NCBI GenBank assembly: GCA_030549205.1
Contig: JAUKTV010000027.1
Location: 186,001-250,000, forward strand
Length of the DNA: 64,000 nucleotides
Origin: Apiosordaria backusii
Lineage: Eukaryota > Ascomycota > Sordariomycetes > Sordariales > Lasiosphaeriaceae
Reading direction: 5' to 3'
Of the stretch, positions 34,914 to 45,598 are shown piece by piece. Numbering within the stretch: the first letter of the stretch is position 1; every line of letters begins with the position of its first letter. The position numbers and the translations under genes are program-made. Under the pieces are notes generated by a model. It saw only the letters and a program-made list of their open reading frames with translations, did no database searches and was not told the DNA's origin.

Positions 34914-35825
34914 CTAAAACAGATACTTCGCAATAGCCGCGACCCCTCCCTCTCCAAACCCCTCCGCCACTGCCTTCTCCATCAACTTGGCCAGAAACTC
35001 CAGCCCGGTCCCATCCACACCCTCCTCCCGACACGCCTGCAAAATGTTCTTCACCCCCACAGCCTGCATGGCAAGGGGGTTTCCCAAGTCATCCATCCAC
35101 TTCTCCCCATCCACACGTTCGGCGAGCAGACTCACGTACGGCACCAGGGCGTTCAGCATAGGAACCATGACCCCGTCCACGGCCGGCTTGGCCTCTTGTC
35201 CCGCACCACCTCGCTGTTTCTTGAGAAGCGCAATCCCCGTAAACGCGCCCATGAACATGCCATACATCCCCGCCAGCGCAGCCACATCGTACAGCGAGGC
35301 CGCGCCCGCGTCGGGCGACGAGATGTACTGCACCGCACCGATGGGCTTCAGTAGCATGTCTGCGCCAAGGGAGCGAAAGAGAGCCTCGTTTTCACCGCTG
35401 AGCACAACGAAAGCAGCCGGGGTGCCGACGAGCTGCGGAGTCACCATGATGGCGCCGTCAAAGTAGGCTTTTGCGCCGAGCGTCTTGAAATGGGACTCCA
35501 TTGCGCGGGCCTGGGCAGGCGTGCCGTTGGTGACGTTGATGATTGTTTTGCCTGCGAGGAGTTGAGGGTCGCCGTCCTGGAGGGTTTGGAGGATGGACGT
35601 GATGGAAGGGTAGTCGAGGAGGCAGATGAGGAGAGTATCGCTGCGAGCAATGGCGGTTGCCAGCGAGGGCTCGAGCGTGGCGCCCTCGGTGACGAGGGCT
35701 TTGACCTGGGGACGGTCGGCGGTGCGGTTCCAGATGGTGAGTTTTGGCGGGGTGGCTGATTTCAGGAGGGTGCTGGCGAGGGCGGCGCCCATGTTGCCGA
35801 TACCGATGGAGGTGACAGTAGCCAT
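34914..35825 (-). CDS. NADP-dependent imine-reductase-like oxidoreductase
   Basis: A single exon encodes 303 residues of the beta-hydroxyacid dehydrogenase superfamily. The Rossmann start IGIGNMGAALA (~7-17) and IWNRTADRPQVKALV identify an NADP-type binding site (Asn-Arg-Thr after strand 2). LLICLLDYPSI, INVTNGTPAQARAME and AYFDGAIMVTPQLVG are close to the pattern I know from imine reductases rather than 6-phosphogluconate or hydroxyisobutyrate dehydrogenases; the usual catalytic Lys of the latter is not obvious. Substrate unknown; fungal members often act on cyclic imines in secondary metabolism. No biosynthetic core gene is nearby. Codon use switches from C-ending to G/T-ending along the gene. 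Confidence 0.78.
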   Translation of the reverse strand: MATVTSIGIGNMGAALASTLLKSATPPKLTIWNRTADRPQVKALVTEGATLEPSLATAIARSDTLLICLLDYPSITSILQTLQDGDPQLLAGKTIINVTNGTPAQARAMESHFKTLGAKAYFDGAIMVTPQLVGTPAAFVVLSGENEALFRSLGADMLLKPIGAVQYISSPDAGAASLYDVAALAGMYGMFMGAFTGIALLKKQRGGAGQEAKPAVDGVMVPMLNALVPYVSLLAERVDGEKWMDDLGNPLAMQAVGVKNILQACREEGVDGTGLEFLAKLMEKAVAEGFGEGGVAAIAKYLF

Positions 35826-36753
35826 TGTATTGTTGTTAGTGTATAAGTGAACTGATTGATGTGATTTGCGATGCTTGCGATGTATTCTAGGACTATTGCG
35901 GACGGAGAAGTCGAGGGAGACGTTGGTTCTTATACCTGATCATTCAGGGAGGAATGGTATGGCTCCCGTCTCTACCCAGTCGGTCCAGTTCTCCGATGAG
36001 ACGAAGATGGTCTCTCCTCGTCTGCCATCTCCTGCTCGTTGTGTTGGCCTATGATCCACCACAGCAAGCATCTTACTGTGCTCTCGGAGTAATCACAGAG
36101 ACACGACCGCAAGTGAGTCACGCCGATGTCCCTAAAAGGTTCAACTTCTCCGCTTTGAGGCCAATGATATTGGACGTCGATATCAGCGTCGTCTGCACTT
36201 AGGGGTTGGGTAGCATAGGGATATGCTTGGCGCTTAGAAATCGAGGCAAGGCTGCGTCTCGGGTGTGCAGCAGCCCTTCAACACGGCTAGCGCGGTGTCT
36301 TGCTTAGAAATCGGGGTTGAAGGAACACGAGCGCACGTGTTTACGCGCTGAGAGCTGTGATAAGTGATTGTGAATTTTGTGACGGCATCGATTCACAGGG
36401 GGTTCTCTCGAAATCAGACTTGGCGGTTGACACTTCATGTTCATCTTGTTTCCACGGCACCACTGGAACTTCAAGCGGACCCAAGCATCATTTCTAATCT
36501 GGGCACCAGTCAAGCCGCGCAAGCCGCAGGGTATGCGCGATATGTGCAATCCTAAGATGCAACTCTGCGCGCTACGTAGGAGCTCGTGATGCATCGCTCG
36601 GTGCCTGTTTCTGTCTGCCGTGGCTGTCATCTCTGGTGCTGGTGGACAAGAACTAACGGGGTTGTAATGCGGGGCAGGCTCAGGGGTTGTAAGGGGCAAT
36701 TTTAAGTACAGAGGCTAGGGACGATACATGGCGAGTGCTGTCCATCAATCCCA
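35826..36753. other. Intergenic, left flank of the repeat pair
   Basis: No gene is supported on either strand. Confidence 0.45.
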
Positions 36754-37042
36754 CTGGCAGCGTGGGCAATGAACTGAGCCAAATTCATGAGCCGAGCCAG
36801 GAAGCCAAAATAAGCCTTAGAGGCTCTGTATATGTCCCCCTGATAACCTTAACCCTAGTGGCCCCTTCAGTCAGGCGCTCCGGCTACTGGCCGGATCGGA
36901 ATCAACACTTCGGGCCGACCCATCAAGCCCCTGAGACCGAGCCGAGCCGGTGATGCCCTCAAGCCGAGACCTCCCGAAATTGCTGTAAGCTGGGTCGAGC
37001 CGAAGGCCGGCTCAGCCAAGCTCAGTTCATTGCCCACGCTGC
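36754..37042 (+). mobile_element. MITE-like element, copy A
   Basis: A left terminal repeat (36754-36780, beginning CTGGCAGCGTGGGCAATG) and an inverted partner at 37020-37042 bracket ~290 bases. The inner sequence is rich in 'gagccgag' motifs and contains no coding frame. The same terminal sequence, inverted, ends copy B at 38117-38143. Copy A looks like an internally deleted relative of copy B. No clear target-site duplication was found, so the superfamily is open. Confidence 0.7.
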
Positions 37043-37774
37043 GCACCGGCCAGATGCTGAATAAACGAAGGACATAGGACTAGTTGGAAGACCAGGTATC
37101 CCGCCGATGTCGCAGACATTACGGACCTCAGGATGGCGCAGACAGAATTTCCACAGCCCCACGGACCCGCAGGACGGGGGGATTAGAAACCGATCGGTTA
37201 GGCTGGGAGGGGACGAGCTGGCTCTCACCTATCCAGAACGATGCAAAGACCAATGGTGTCTCCGGCCTCGCACACACCTCCTGCCAGCTACTTGTCTAAA
37301 ATGGCCGTGTTGCTCTGAGTTGTGCCCAAGTCGCCAAGAGGATGCTGCGCAGAACGGGGCCGATGCGCGGCCCGATGGTGACATGCTGTCGACTCGGGCC
37401 GAACCCGAGGGCCAGTTTGGCCGGGACGGGGCCTCAGAAGACCGAACCGGCAGGCAAACGTCGCCGACAGGAATTTCGAAGAACGCCCCAAGCAAGGGAT
37501 AAGGCGCATCTCTAATATTAGCGATACTTGGGACCCAGGTACCTAACGAACATGACAAGATACAAGTGGAACAGGGTGCCGATAGTGGCCGTGGCCGCAA
37601 CAATCCTCCCTTGAATGACGTCCCTGATGTTTGACATTCAAGGCAATGCCCTCATGGTGAAAGGACGTCGTATCATCACGACTGTGCATTCAACAATAGA
37701 GAGAAAAAGGCAGTTTAGCCTACAATGCAAGCAGCGGCAGGGGTCGTTGCTCACAAAACTGGACCAGGCGGCAG
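37043..37774. other. Spacer between the two MITE-like copies
   Basis: About 0.7 kb with no supported gene. It is bounded by inverted copies of the same element and could itself be part of a larger composite element. Confidence 0.4.
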
Positions 37775-38143
37775 CGTGGTCTTGAGTCGGGACGAGCTGA
37801 GCCCGGCCTTCGGCCCGGCTCGGCCCACCACATCGCCCGGAGGTCTTGGCTCAAAGGGATTACCGGCTCGGCTCGGGCTCAGGGTCTTAACAAGCCGGCC
37901 GGAAGTGGTTATTTTGATCCGGCCAGGAGGCGACCTACCCGAAGGGTAACCCCTCAAGATTAAGGTACAATAAAGTAGCCTATTTATAACCCCAACCTCA
38001 TTAAGCCCTTAAGACTACGCCAAGCACGAGGGCTTGTTTTGGCTTACTACCTACCTTTTAAAATAAGGGAGGCTTATCTTAGCTCACTGGCTCGTCTTAT
38101 AAGAAGAGCTGAACTTGGCTCAGTTCATTGACCACGCTGCCAG
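37775..38143 (-). mobile_element. MITE-like element, copy B (inverted relative to copy A)
   Basis: Its right end (38117-38143) is the reverse complement of the copy A start with one mismatch in 27 bases. Reading inward on the minus strand gives 'gccaaaacaagcc', 'ctggccggatca', 'cctgagcccgagccgagccgg' and 'gagccaagacctcc', matching copy A segments in the same order. The inner left boundary near 37775 is approximate. Confidence 0.65.
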
Positions 38144-38941
38144 GCTGTCGCAGATAAGGCTAACATTAACACTATAAGAAACACCATAAGACATGATCAA
38201 ACGGCTGGAGCTCCGTTCCCCCTCGCCTGCAGGTGTGTCTTCCATCCACGAATCAAAAGTGCCCTTCTTGATTTGGGATAATTTATCTCTTATGAAGCCA
38301 AGCGTCAGGGGGACGTAAACAAATGCCACAGCAAGATGCTTTTCCATTTCTCAAGAGCATCTGAGATTATCATAGTGGGCATCTAAGTTCCGCCTCGCGA
38401 CCAAGTTTGGGTCAAGTCACTTCAGTGCGAAATTTGCTTTACAGGGGCAAAGGCGCGATCTTCAGACGCCGTTCTGTCCAAAGGAGACGGAGTGCAAACT
38501 TGACCACCAGTAGCACCTTGCTAGGGCAGTAGCTAGGAGTCTCGTCGTCGTTTCAGTTTCGAAGAGGCTAAAGATGCCGAGATAATGAGGGTAGGTCCCT
38601 GCTCGGTAAGCAGTAGTTCGTACACCACTTCGTAAGAACCGAGGTTCTGTCTAGCGGAGATCAATGGCTTGGCGATGTCGCAGCAAGGGCGAGCTAACCG
38701 CTATGGGGTATATCGTTCCGGAGCGGCGGGTTGGACCACCTGAAGTTGAGATGATGACCCACCAATCGGCACGCACTACAGGTGCGCTCGAAATACTGGA
38801 AGGGAGACTGCTGGCAACTACATTCTTACTATGGATTGATCACTAAGTAGGTACCTACCTAAGAAACACTTAACCACACCGCTCCGAGCCAACCCTTCGA
38901 TTCAACTGCCCTTAGTAGCACAGATACTTTTGCGCCGCCTC
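38144..38941. other. Intergenic between the repeat and the pectate lyase gene
   Basis: No supported gene. It is the 3' flank of the convergent pectate lyase gene. Confidence 0.45.
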
Positions 38942-39825
38942 CTAGCAAGCACCATCCTTCTCGCCCGGACCGCTGTAGTTCTGGCACGGAGTCTTCGCAT
39001 CGGTGCAGACATTGACCAAGGTGGCCTTGTCACCATTGGCCTTGGTGATGCCGACAACCTCGCCTCCCTTGCGGGCGGTGACTCCCTCAACGTAGACCTC
39101 GCGGGCGCACTTCTGGCACTGAGAAACTGTCAGTACACTTCTCTAGCTAAGGTAGCCATACTGAGAATCGAGTCAACTTACGGTTCCGCACGAGCGGTAA
39201 ACTTTGCCATAATCTTCGGCATAAAAGTTGATGATCTAGCAATGGTGTCAGGTTCTGAAAATACCTAGCATGAAGGGCGCTTGGGGGACACGCACGTTAA
39301 CACGCCCGCAACCATTGTGTTGAATAACCTTGTCGGAGGCATGATAGGCACCGCCACCAATAATGTTGGTAACGTCTCCCGGGCGGTCGTCTTTCTGTAA
39401 TCAGGGTCAGATCATCCGCAGCACTTCAGCAGCTGAACAGTACGATGGAGATGGCTTACGATGGAAATGGCATCCTCGCAGACGTCCTCGAACCAGACGA
39501 ACTCGAGGTTGCAGCCTCCCCCCTTGCAGTACACACCCTCTCCGACGGTCTTGCCAATGATAACGTTACGGAGAGTCCCGCCACGCTCAACGACAAAGGC
39601 CGTGTCCTTTTCACCTCCTTCGCCCTGTCCGTTGCAGCTGCTGGGGCTCCTGTCAAACTTGCGCCAGCCACCGTCGTAGACTTGACCTGCCTTCACGTAG
39701 ATGGGCGCAGAGATCTTCACATTCTCAGTTGCCTTGGGAAGGCCGCCTGTGTACCCTAGGCAAGCCAATGCCGTGGGCGCAGCGGCGATGGCGGTGATAA
39801 GGACCTGTCCGGCGTTGAGGTGCAT
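38942..39825 (-). CDS. Secreted pectate lyase, family PL3
   Basis: Four exons (39825-39460, 39394-39296, 39235-39182, 39118-38942), all phase 0, encode 231 residues, a usual PL3 length. The signal peptide is MHLNAGQVLITAIAAAPTALA. PL3 landmarks in order: APIYVKAGQVYDGGW, SCNGQGEGGEKDTAFVVE, RNVIIG, EGVYCKG, CNLEFVWFEDVCEDAISI, then KVIQHNG, DYGKVYRSCG, CQKCAREVYVEGV and the closing NVCTDAK...CQNY. The enzyme cleaves polygalacturonate by beta-elimination outside the cell, with Ca2+; paired cysteines stabilise the beta-helix. This points to plant-derived pectin as a substrate source. It lies near other secreted-protein genes. Confidence 0.93.
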
Positions 39826-39905
39826 GATGGGCGTTTGCTATGCGTGTGTGCTGTACAAAGATGCGTGACCACAGTTTTGAACAGCTGCGGTCAACACGGA
39901 CTGGC

Positions 39906-39911
39906 TTTATA
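39906..39911 (-). promoter_or_regulatory. TATA box of the pectate lyase gene
   Basis: TATAAA on the minus strand, about 81 bases upstream of the start codon at 39825, a usual distance for a fungal core promoter. Confidence 0.5.
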
Positions 39912-42300
39912 GACAAGACACAGCTGGTGATGCAACTTGACCTCGGCTAACCCACGGAGCATTCCGTTGTACGTGTCTCATGATTTCATCGCTATGGAGG
40001 CACATTTCGCTGGGAAAAGGAGTTGGATCTAGATAGGGTTAGGTGCAGGTATTGGCACACGGCGATGCTCCCTGTTTCGAGCCACGGAAAGACGGAGCTC
40101 ATGGATGCGCCCCCGTGAATCCCGGGATAATTGCGGACGGAGATCCATAATGCGTTTCGTTTCCCTGCGATGGGTCGCGACAAGACCGCAAAGTGGATAC
40201 CACCGTATCCGCGTCGATCACCGCACCGGGCACCGGAGGATCTCAAGCACCGTGGACACGTCCTCGGGGCCATACTCCGCCGCCATGCCACGCCTGATGG
40301 TGGGTCCCGTGATATCTGATCCGGTGCTGCATTTTATCCACCAAACACGATGCAGATCCATCCACCCTTTCCACCACCGCAGCCAAGCTCGCCTCAGGTA
40401 ACGTCAAAAGCAAGAGGGATCGGAGACTTGAGGTCTCGCTGACGGAGAAACTGGTATCACATCTACACCTCATTTCTGTGGAATATGCAGCGGCGGTGAC
40501 ATTTTCGATTCCCTAATTTCTATTTTCCCACTTACCACAAGATCTCCAACTGCTTGCTTTCTATCCGAAGGCAACGAGAGACACGGGAAACGAAATGCGT
40601 CGTACTCGGTAATGCTGACGATGGGTAAAGAGAAAGGCATGGAGCGGTACATAGCCATGGTAGCTCGACGGTACGTGACATGAAGAACTTGGAGAAACCC
40701 CTACACACCTCTTAAACACCATGCTAATCTTTCTTCTCCAGCTCACCGCAAAACGATGATACCAGCGAAAAAAAAGAAGTCTCCAAAAGAGGACAAAGTT
40801 TCAAAAATTAGCTGCATTGCATTACAACAACTTGAACAACAGATTCTAGGTCGTCCATCCAAGATCAACTCAACAATCTCCCACAAAAGCATACGCTATC
40901 CAATATGCATATCCAACTGCGTGGGAGACTGTCGAGCTTCTCGCCTCATACCGCGGCACTCTGAGGTGAGGTCAGAGATCAAGGCCTGAGTGATGGACTC
41001 CATGAACCATGAGAAGAGAAAAGGGAAAGGAGGGAAGAATTCTGGGAGGGAAGGGAAGAATTTATACTGGGGTGAGGGCGGTCAGCGCATGCTCGCAAAT
41101 TCCTCAGACTGCGCGTTTTATCTGTGCTTTCATCTTGAGGCAAGACGATGACATCGCCAGAACCCCCGTGATGTTGATCTCGGTGGACGTGAGCGGCTGA
41201 TGGCTGAATGTCGCGGGTCTCTGCCAGCCAGGCAGCGATGAAGGTGATGACGGCTGGGGCCAAGGAGTTTGTGTGAACTCCAGCATTGGATCAACCAAGG
41301 AGTTCTTGCCTTTGGGGGGAAGGGTATTTATCATTCGCTTTTCCCCAGGAATCCAAGAGTGAATGGGGGGCCAATGTTTCACCTGCATGTGAGCACAGCA
41401 GTGGGAGGCTTGAGACTAAGGGCTTGGTTCTGCAATTAGCTTCATGTTGGGAGGCGCGGCCCGAAAGGAACCCCAACTTGCCTTTGCTAACAGGTTGGGG
41501 TAGATTGTCAGAGAGTGTACCACGGAGCCTTTGTCAGTAAGTCATCTCAACTCCCTTTACTCACAAACGCCACCATCACTCCGAAACACTACAATCATCC
41601 AGCACCTACTCGGGATTACGATGGCAAGTGGCCACCTCCGGGCTTCTCCACCAGCTTTTGCCATTCGGCATCAATACCAAGGACACCAACTCAGCATCAT
41701 ATTGTTGGATAGCAATTTAGCGGGAGACTGACAGGTTGACCGGAGCATCTCGTCCGAAGGGGCCTGCCTATCCGAAGACGGGATCGCTTGGACCGCCGGT
41801 ATCGCTTACCTTGACAATGGCTAGTATCCCCAGGTATTCGGTTCTCTCCCAAACCAGTGGCCTTGGACCGAACTCAATTCGAGTCCCCCTCCCGCAACCC
41901 CCCTTCGTCGGGCCATGATGTCAACAACGCAGAGTGAACGACGGCCTGACCCATCGCACCTCGTCATGGATCCAAGCCCTCGGAGTCCGTCTTGATACAA
42001 AGTTCATGTGACTGGATAACCAAGAAGAACAACTGTATGGTGCCACTGACTCCCCCTCGCAAATCCATCAACGCTAACGGAAGATTTCGCAGGTCCGAAA
42101 ACCATGTCAAGCCGCAGATAAGACCCATCACCCCTCCCCAGAAGTTCTACCGTGACCGTTCTTCCCTCTCCCCCAAACCTTTCCTCTCGTTCACCAGCGC
42201 GTCACGAACTTGTTTCCCAGGGAGTTACCCCCCTCTTCCCCTGTTCCCCCCTGCAGCCAGGAGTCAAGCCACCCACCTGCCCCCCCTATCTTTAGGCATC
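39912..42300. other. 2.4 kb intergenic region
   Basis: No gene is supported; the open frames are short and mutually overlapping. The right end is a pyrimidine-rich leader (CCCCTCTTCCCC-like tracts, 42165-42290) in front of the secreted-protein gene. Confidence 0.45.
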
Positions 42301-42954
42301 ATGCGTCTCCTCCCCCTCCTCCTCGGAGGAGCAACCTCCTTCTCCCTCGCCACAGCCACCGCCCTCCTCGGCAAAGACAAAGGCCCCGAGATCTGGGGCT
42401 CCTACAACGAGATCGAAGACTGCGAAATGAACCAAGCCATCGAGTGCCTCCACGACCAAATCTGCGCCCGCCGCAACGTCCCCCTCCACGGCAAGATCCG
42501 GTGCACCATCGGAACCTCCGTCGCCTACCTCTGCAACTACCGCACCAAGTTCGACAAGATGGAAGACGAGGTCGGCGCCCTCGTTAGCGAGGGCAAGCAC
42601 AAGAAAAAAGGCGGGGAGCTCGCCTGCGATCAATCGCAAATGTACGAAGCCTGGAGGCAAATACGCATTGCCAAGGGGTCCCAAACCGGATGGTGGTATG
42701 ATGCCAAGGGGAAGAAAACGTATGGTTTTGATAAGCGGTGCAAGGACAGAGAGTGCGATAATGGGTGGATGATTGATAGCGAGGCGGAGCAGTGCACTAA
42801 TATTAAGAAGAAGAACAATGGCTGGCTGTTTGATTATGAGGCGAGGATCTATCCGAATTATACGGGCAGGTTTGAGCAGGATCTGCCGGAGCCGGGGGAT
42901 GATGATGAGCCGGTGTATTTCAACCCGTGGCAGGAGGGGAAGCGGCCGAAATGA
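42301..42954 (+). CDS. Secreted cysteine-containing hypothetical protein, with in-frame coding-like extension
   Basis: A single exon of 217 residues starts with a signal peptide (MRLLPLLLGGATSFSLATATA). The mature part has nine cysteines (DC, EC, IC, RC, LC, AC, RC, EC, QC contexts) and one N-glycosylation site (NYT). I do not recognise a named family. The TGA at 42952-42954 is followed in the same frame by 70 more codons (PFKKVMRKVGQLIKWSFE..., then a Lys/Glu/Gln-rich tail) ending at 43165-43167. A 51-base in-frame intron (GTGTAT...CAAG, 42913-42963) could also skip the TGA. The stop could therefore be a nonsense mutation, be read through (TGA-C context), or be spliced out. Confidence 0.7.
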   Translation: MRLLPLLLGGATSFSLATATALLGKDKGPEIWGSYNEIEDCEMNQAIECLHDQICARRNVPLHGKIRCTIGTSVAYLCNYRTKFDKMEDEVGALVSEGKHKKKGGELACDQSQMYEAWRQIRIAKGSQTGWWYDAKGKKTYGFDKRCKDRECDNGWMIDSEAEQCTNIKKKNNGWLFDYEARIYPNYTGRFEQDLPEPGDDDEPVYFNPWQEGKRPK

Positions 42955-43167
42955 CCATTCAAGAAGGTGATGAGGAAGGTTGGGCAGTTGATCAAGTGGA
43001 GCTTCGAGGATGCGATCGAGAGGGCGTATGGGATCCGGGCGATGAAGGAGAGGAAGGAGAAGGAGAGGCTGCAGAAGCAGCAGCTGAAGGAGCAGCAGCT
43101 CAAGGAGAAGCAGCTGAAGGAGAAGCAGCTGGAGGAGCAGCAACAGCAGCAGCAGCAGCCTAAGTGA
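42955..43167 (+). other. In-frame continuation after TGA: amphipathic and Gln/Lys/Glu repeat tail
   Basis: Same frame as the gene upstream. It starts PFKKVMRKVGQLIKWSFEDAI and continues into repeats of QLKEKQLKE and a Gln7 run before a TGA stop. The absence of stops for 70 codons and the frame match suggest it is, or recently was, part of the same protein. Confidence 0.5.
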
Positions 43168-43573
43168 GGGAGGGTCTTCGTTTGTCTTGGTCGTGTGCTG
43201 GAGATACTACTTGTGTTTTGACTTGCCTTGCCTGTATCGTCACATTTTTTGGTGTAGGATTCCTTGTTATTGCGATCACAGGTGCTTTCCTGATTGATGA
43301 TCACATAAACGGATTGGGAGAATAGCGAAGTTGGTGTCAAGGTGGTAGTGTAGGAGAGTAACGGGTGGCTGGGGGTGAAAGTGAGAGAGAGAAGGATATG
43401 TACATTGCTGGCGTCAAAAGAATGATTGTTATTAATGACTGTATAAAGGTTAGACGATTAATTATCGAACCATCCATATCAGCACATGTACACACAGGTG
43501 CTCCTTAGGCTATATACACACACTAACAATATCTGCCTTTGTCGTACTTGAACAACCTGATTAGGGGTACCGT
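43168..43573. other. Intergenic, convergent 3' flanks
   Basis: About 400 bases, with no gene seen. Confidence 0.5.
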
Positions 43574-44618
43574 CTAATAAACCAATCTCGCCTTCCCATG
43601 CATCAGAGTGGCGGCATACCCCCCACTCCGCCTTCTCAGAGACGTCGAGTTCAGAGACGTCTCGTTCAGTCTTTTCCTGTATTCCACAGCCACCGTCTCC
43701 AGGTTGCGCAACAGCAGCTCGATAGTGAATGGGGTTTCGGGTCTCTTCCAGCCCAACTCGGTGGGTAGGCGCTCGTTTTCTTTATCACATCAAATGTTAG
43801 CCCAAAGATGACCACGAATGGAGGGAACCCACGGAGACAAACGTACGAAACAAGTATTCCACCCGCGGCTTCTCGACGGTGATAGTTTGGGCGTCTCCCA
43901 GAATAGAGATAAACGCGGCTGTCTCTCCCAGAATGAACGCCTCACCAAGAGGGGACAGCTCGTACTTGGGGTTGGTCGCTTTGCACGTCTTCATGCGAGC
44001 AACGACGGCAGCGGCGCCGCTCTCGACATTGACAATGTCCCCCCAGTACGAGGTAGTCTCATCGAAGGCTTCCTGGTTGAAGATGTCGGCGTGGCCAAAG
44101 TAGGCGTCAACCCGGCTGTGTGTCGGATATGTCAGTCACGTATCAGAGAGAGAACTACCTCTTGTGCACCTTATTGCAGTTGACAGAGGAGAATAGGGAA
44201 CATACGAGAGACTGGCATCATGCTCCAGCACGTTGTGGCGGGTCAGGTGGTCAAGCGAGAACCAGGTGGAGTTGGGCTCCGGGTTGGTGCTGATGGCAAA
44301 GTCGAAGAGAAACTGGGAGATGTTTGCGTCGAAGTTGACGGCGTTAAAGAGGCCGTCGGCGAGGTCTTTGTAGGTGATGTATTTGCCGGTACGGGGCAAG
44401 AAGCCGTGGTTTGCAAAGGTGTTGAGGAATGGGCACGGTCCACGAACTGGATTGAAGGTGGTGAGCTGATGAAAAGCAGGGAGACAGTTGTTTGTGTGAT
44501 GACGGATCTACGTACCATCGCCTGCCTTAGGCCCATGCCATTGCTCAAAAGGGTCCTGGTTTGGAGCAAAGGCAGCCGCAGTGGCCACTGTCAGAGAAAG
44601 AACCGCCGCAAGCCTCAT
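43574..44618 (-). CDS. Secreted heme-thiolate peroxidase (unspecific peroxygenase / chloroperoxidase family)
   Basis: Four exons (44618-44516, 44446-44206, 44115-43847, 43779-43574) encode 272 residues. Signal peptide MRLAAVLSLTVATAAAFA. The heme-ligand motif is RGPCPFLN (Cys39 in PCP); the acid-base and Mg-site motif is EHD at 109-111 (NVLEHDASLS). The typical DAYFG, FNQEAFDETTSYW and ERLPTELGW blocks follow. The length places it among short-type peroxygenases. Such enzymes use H2O2 to oxygenate or halogenate aromatics and aliphatics outside the cell. Frames across all three introns are continuous, with GTRYGT donors. Upstream is a TATATAAG-like element about 70 bases before the start. It sits between two genes for secreted or immune-type proteins with no pathway context. 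Confidence 0.92.
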
Positions 44619-44683
44619 GTTTGATGTGTGCTGATGCAAAGGTGTTGACCTGTCCTGGATTTTGACAATGCTCGTAGCGAGAG

Positions 44684-44692
44684 CCCCATCTT
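44684..44692 (-). promoter_or_regulatory. TATA-like element of the peroxygenase gene
   Basis: Reads GATATAAGA on the minus strand about 70 bases upstream of ATG 44618. Confidence 0.4.
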
Positions 44693-45598
44693 ATATCGAT
44701 ACAATGCAGATCGGAACCAGGATCTTGAATAGGAATGCCGATTTGACATCGGATGGCGCAGTATGTACGCGCAAGCGTTTCGACGTTATGCGTTCGCAAG
44801 CATAGCCTCCGCCCCGTAATGTTGTAATCAAGGTGTTTTTTGACTAATTGCAGGCAGTTGATTGGGCATCCAGATGCCAGGGGCGGCCCACCTTGTGGAC
44901 TTCGCATCCCACATTCCTCAATGCCTGAATCCGACATATCCCTGGAGACCGTGGACTCGGGTGATCGTCCGAACAAAAGCAGAGGTAAACAAAAGGTCTG
45001 AGCCCGCGCGCGGCCAGCCGATCCCCTCCACGGTCGTCGTCCCAGTAGCATGGTTGTGGTCGTATAAAACGTAAATGCGATGCGACATTCCGCAAATTCG
45101 GTTCAATGCTTTACGCGGAAAGGTAGGTGCGTCGCACTCGGGTTCGCAACCCAAGGTTTTGTGTTTGTAATCCCTATCCCTCGGGGATAAGGGACGCCTC
45201 CAACCCCAGCCCAAATGTGTTGAATGGGGCGCATAGTCTGAACAGGGAAAGAATGCTACTCTATAGCACCGCTGATGTGCTAGTCGCTAGGTTGGAAAAC
45301 CTAAAAGGACCGACTCACTCAGGACAAAATCTGCCTTGCCAAAGCAAGGAGAGAACAAGTTGCTAGAATTCCTCAATAGGTAATATCGGGTTGAGAAATT
45401 TGGAACCGAGTCCGCAGTGTCCTGCAATCAACATTAGGCCGGTACTACCAATCGGGTCTTGAGAAATCCCTGTCGCTCGATGTTTGAACTTCAGCATCCA
45501 GAACCAGTGCAGGGACGTTGTTGAGAGGTAAATCGAGCTTGTCAAGCTGGAAATGGGCTTTCGCAACATACAGTCTCCCCCCCTGCACCCTTGGAACA
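44693..45598. other. Intergenic
   Basis: About 0.9 kb with no supported gene. Confidence 0.45.
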
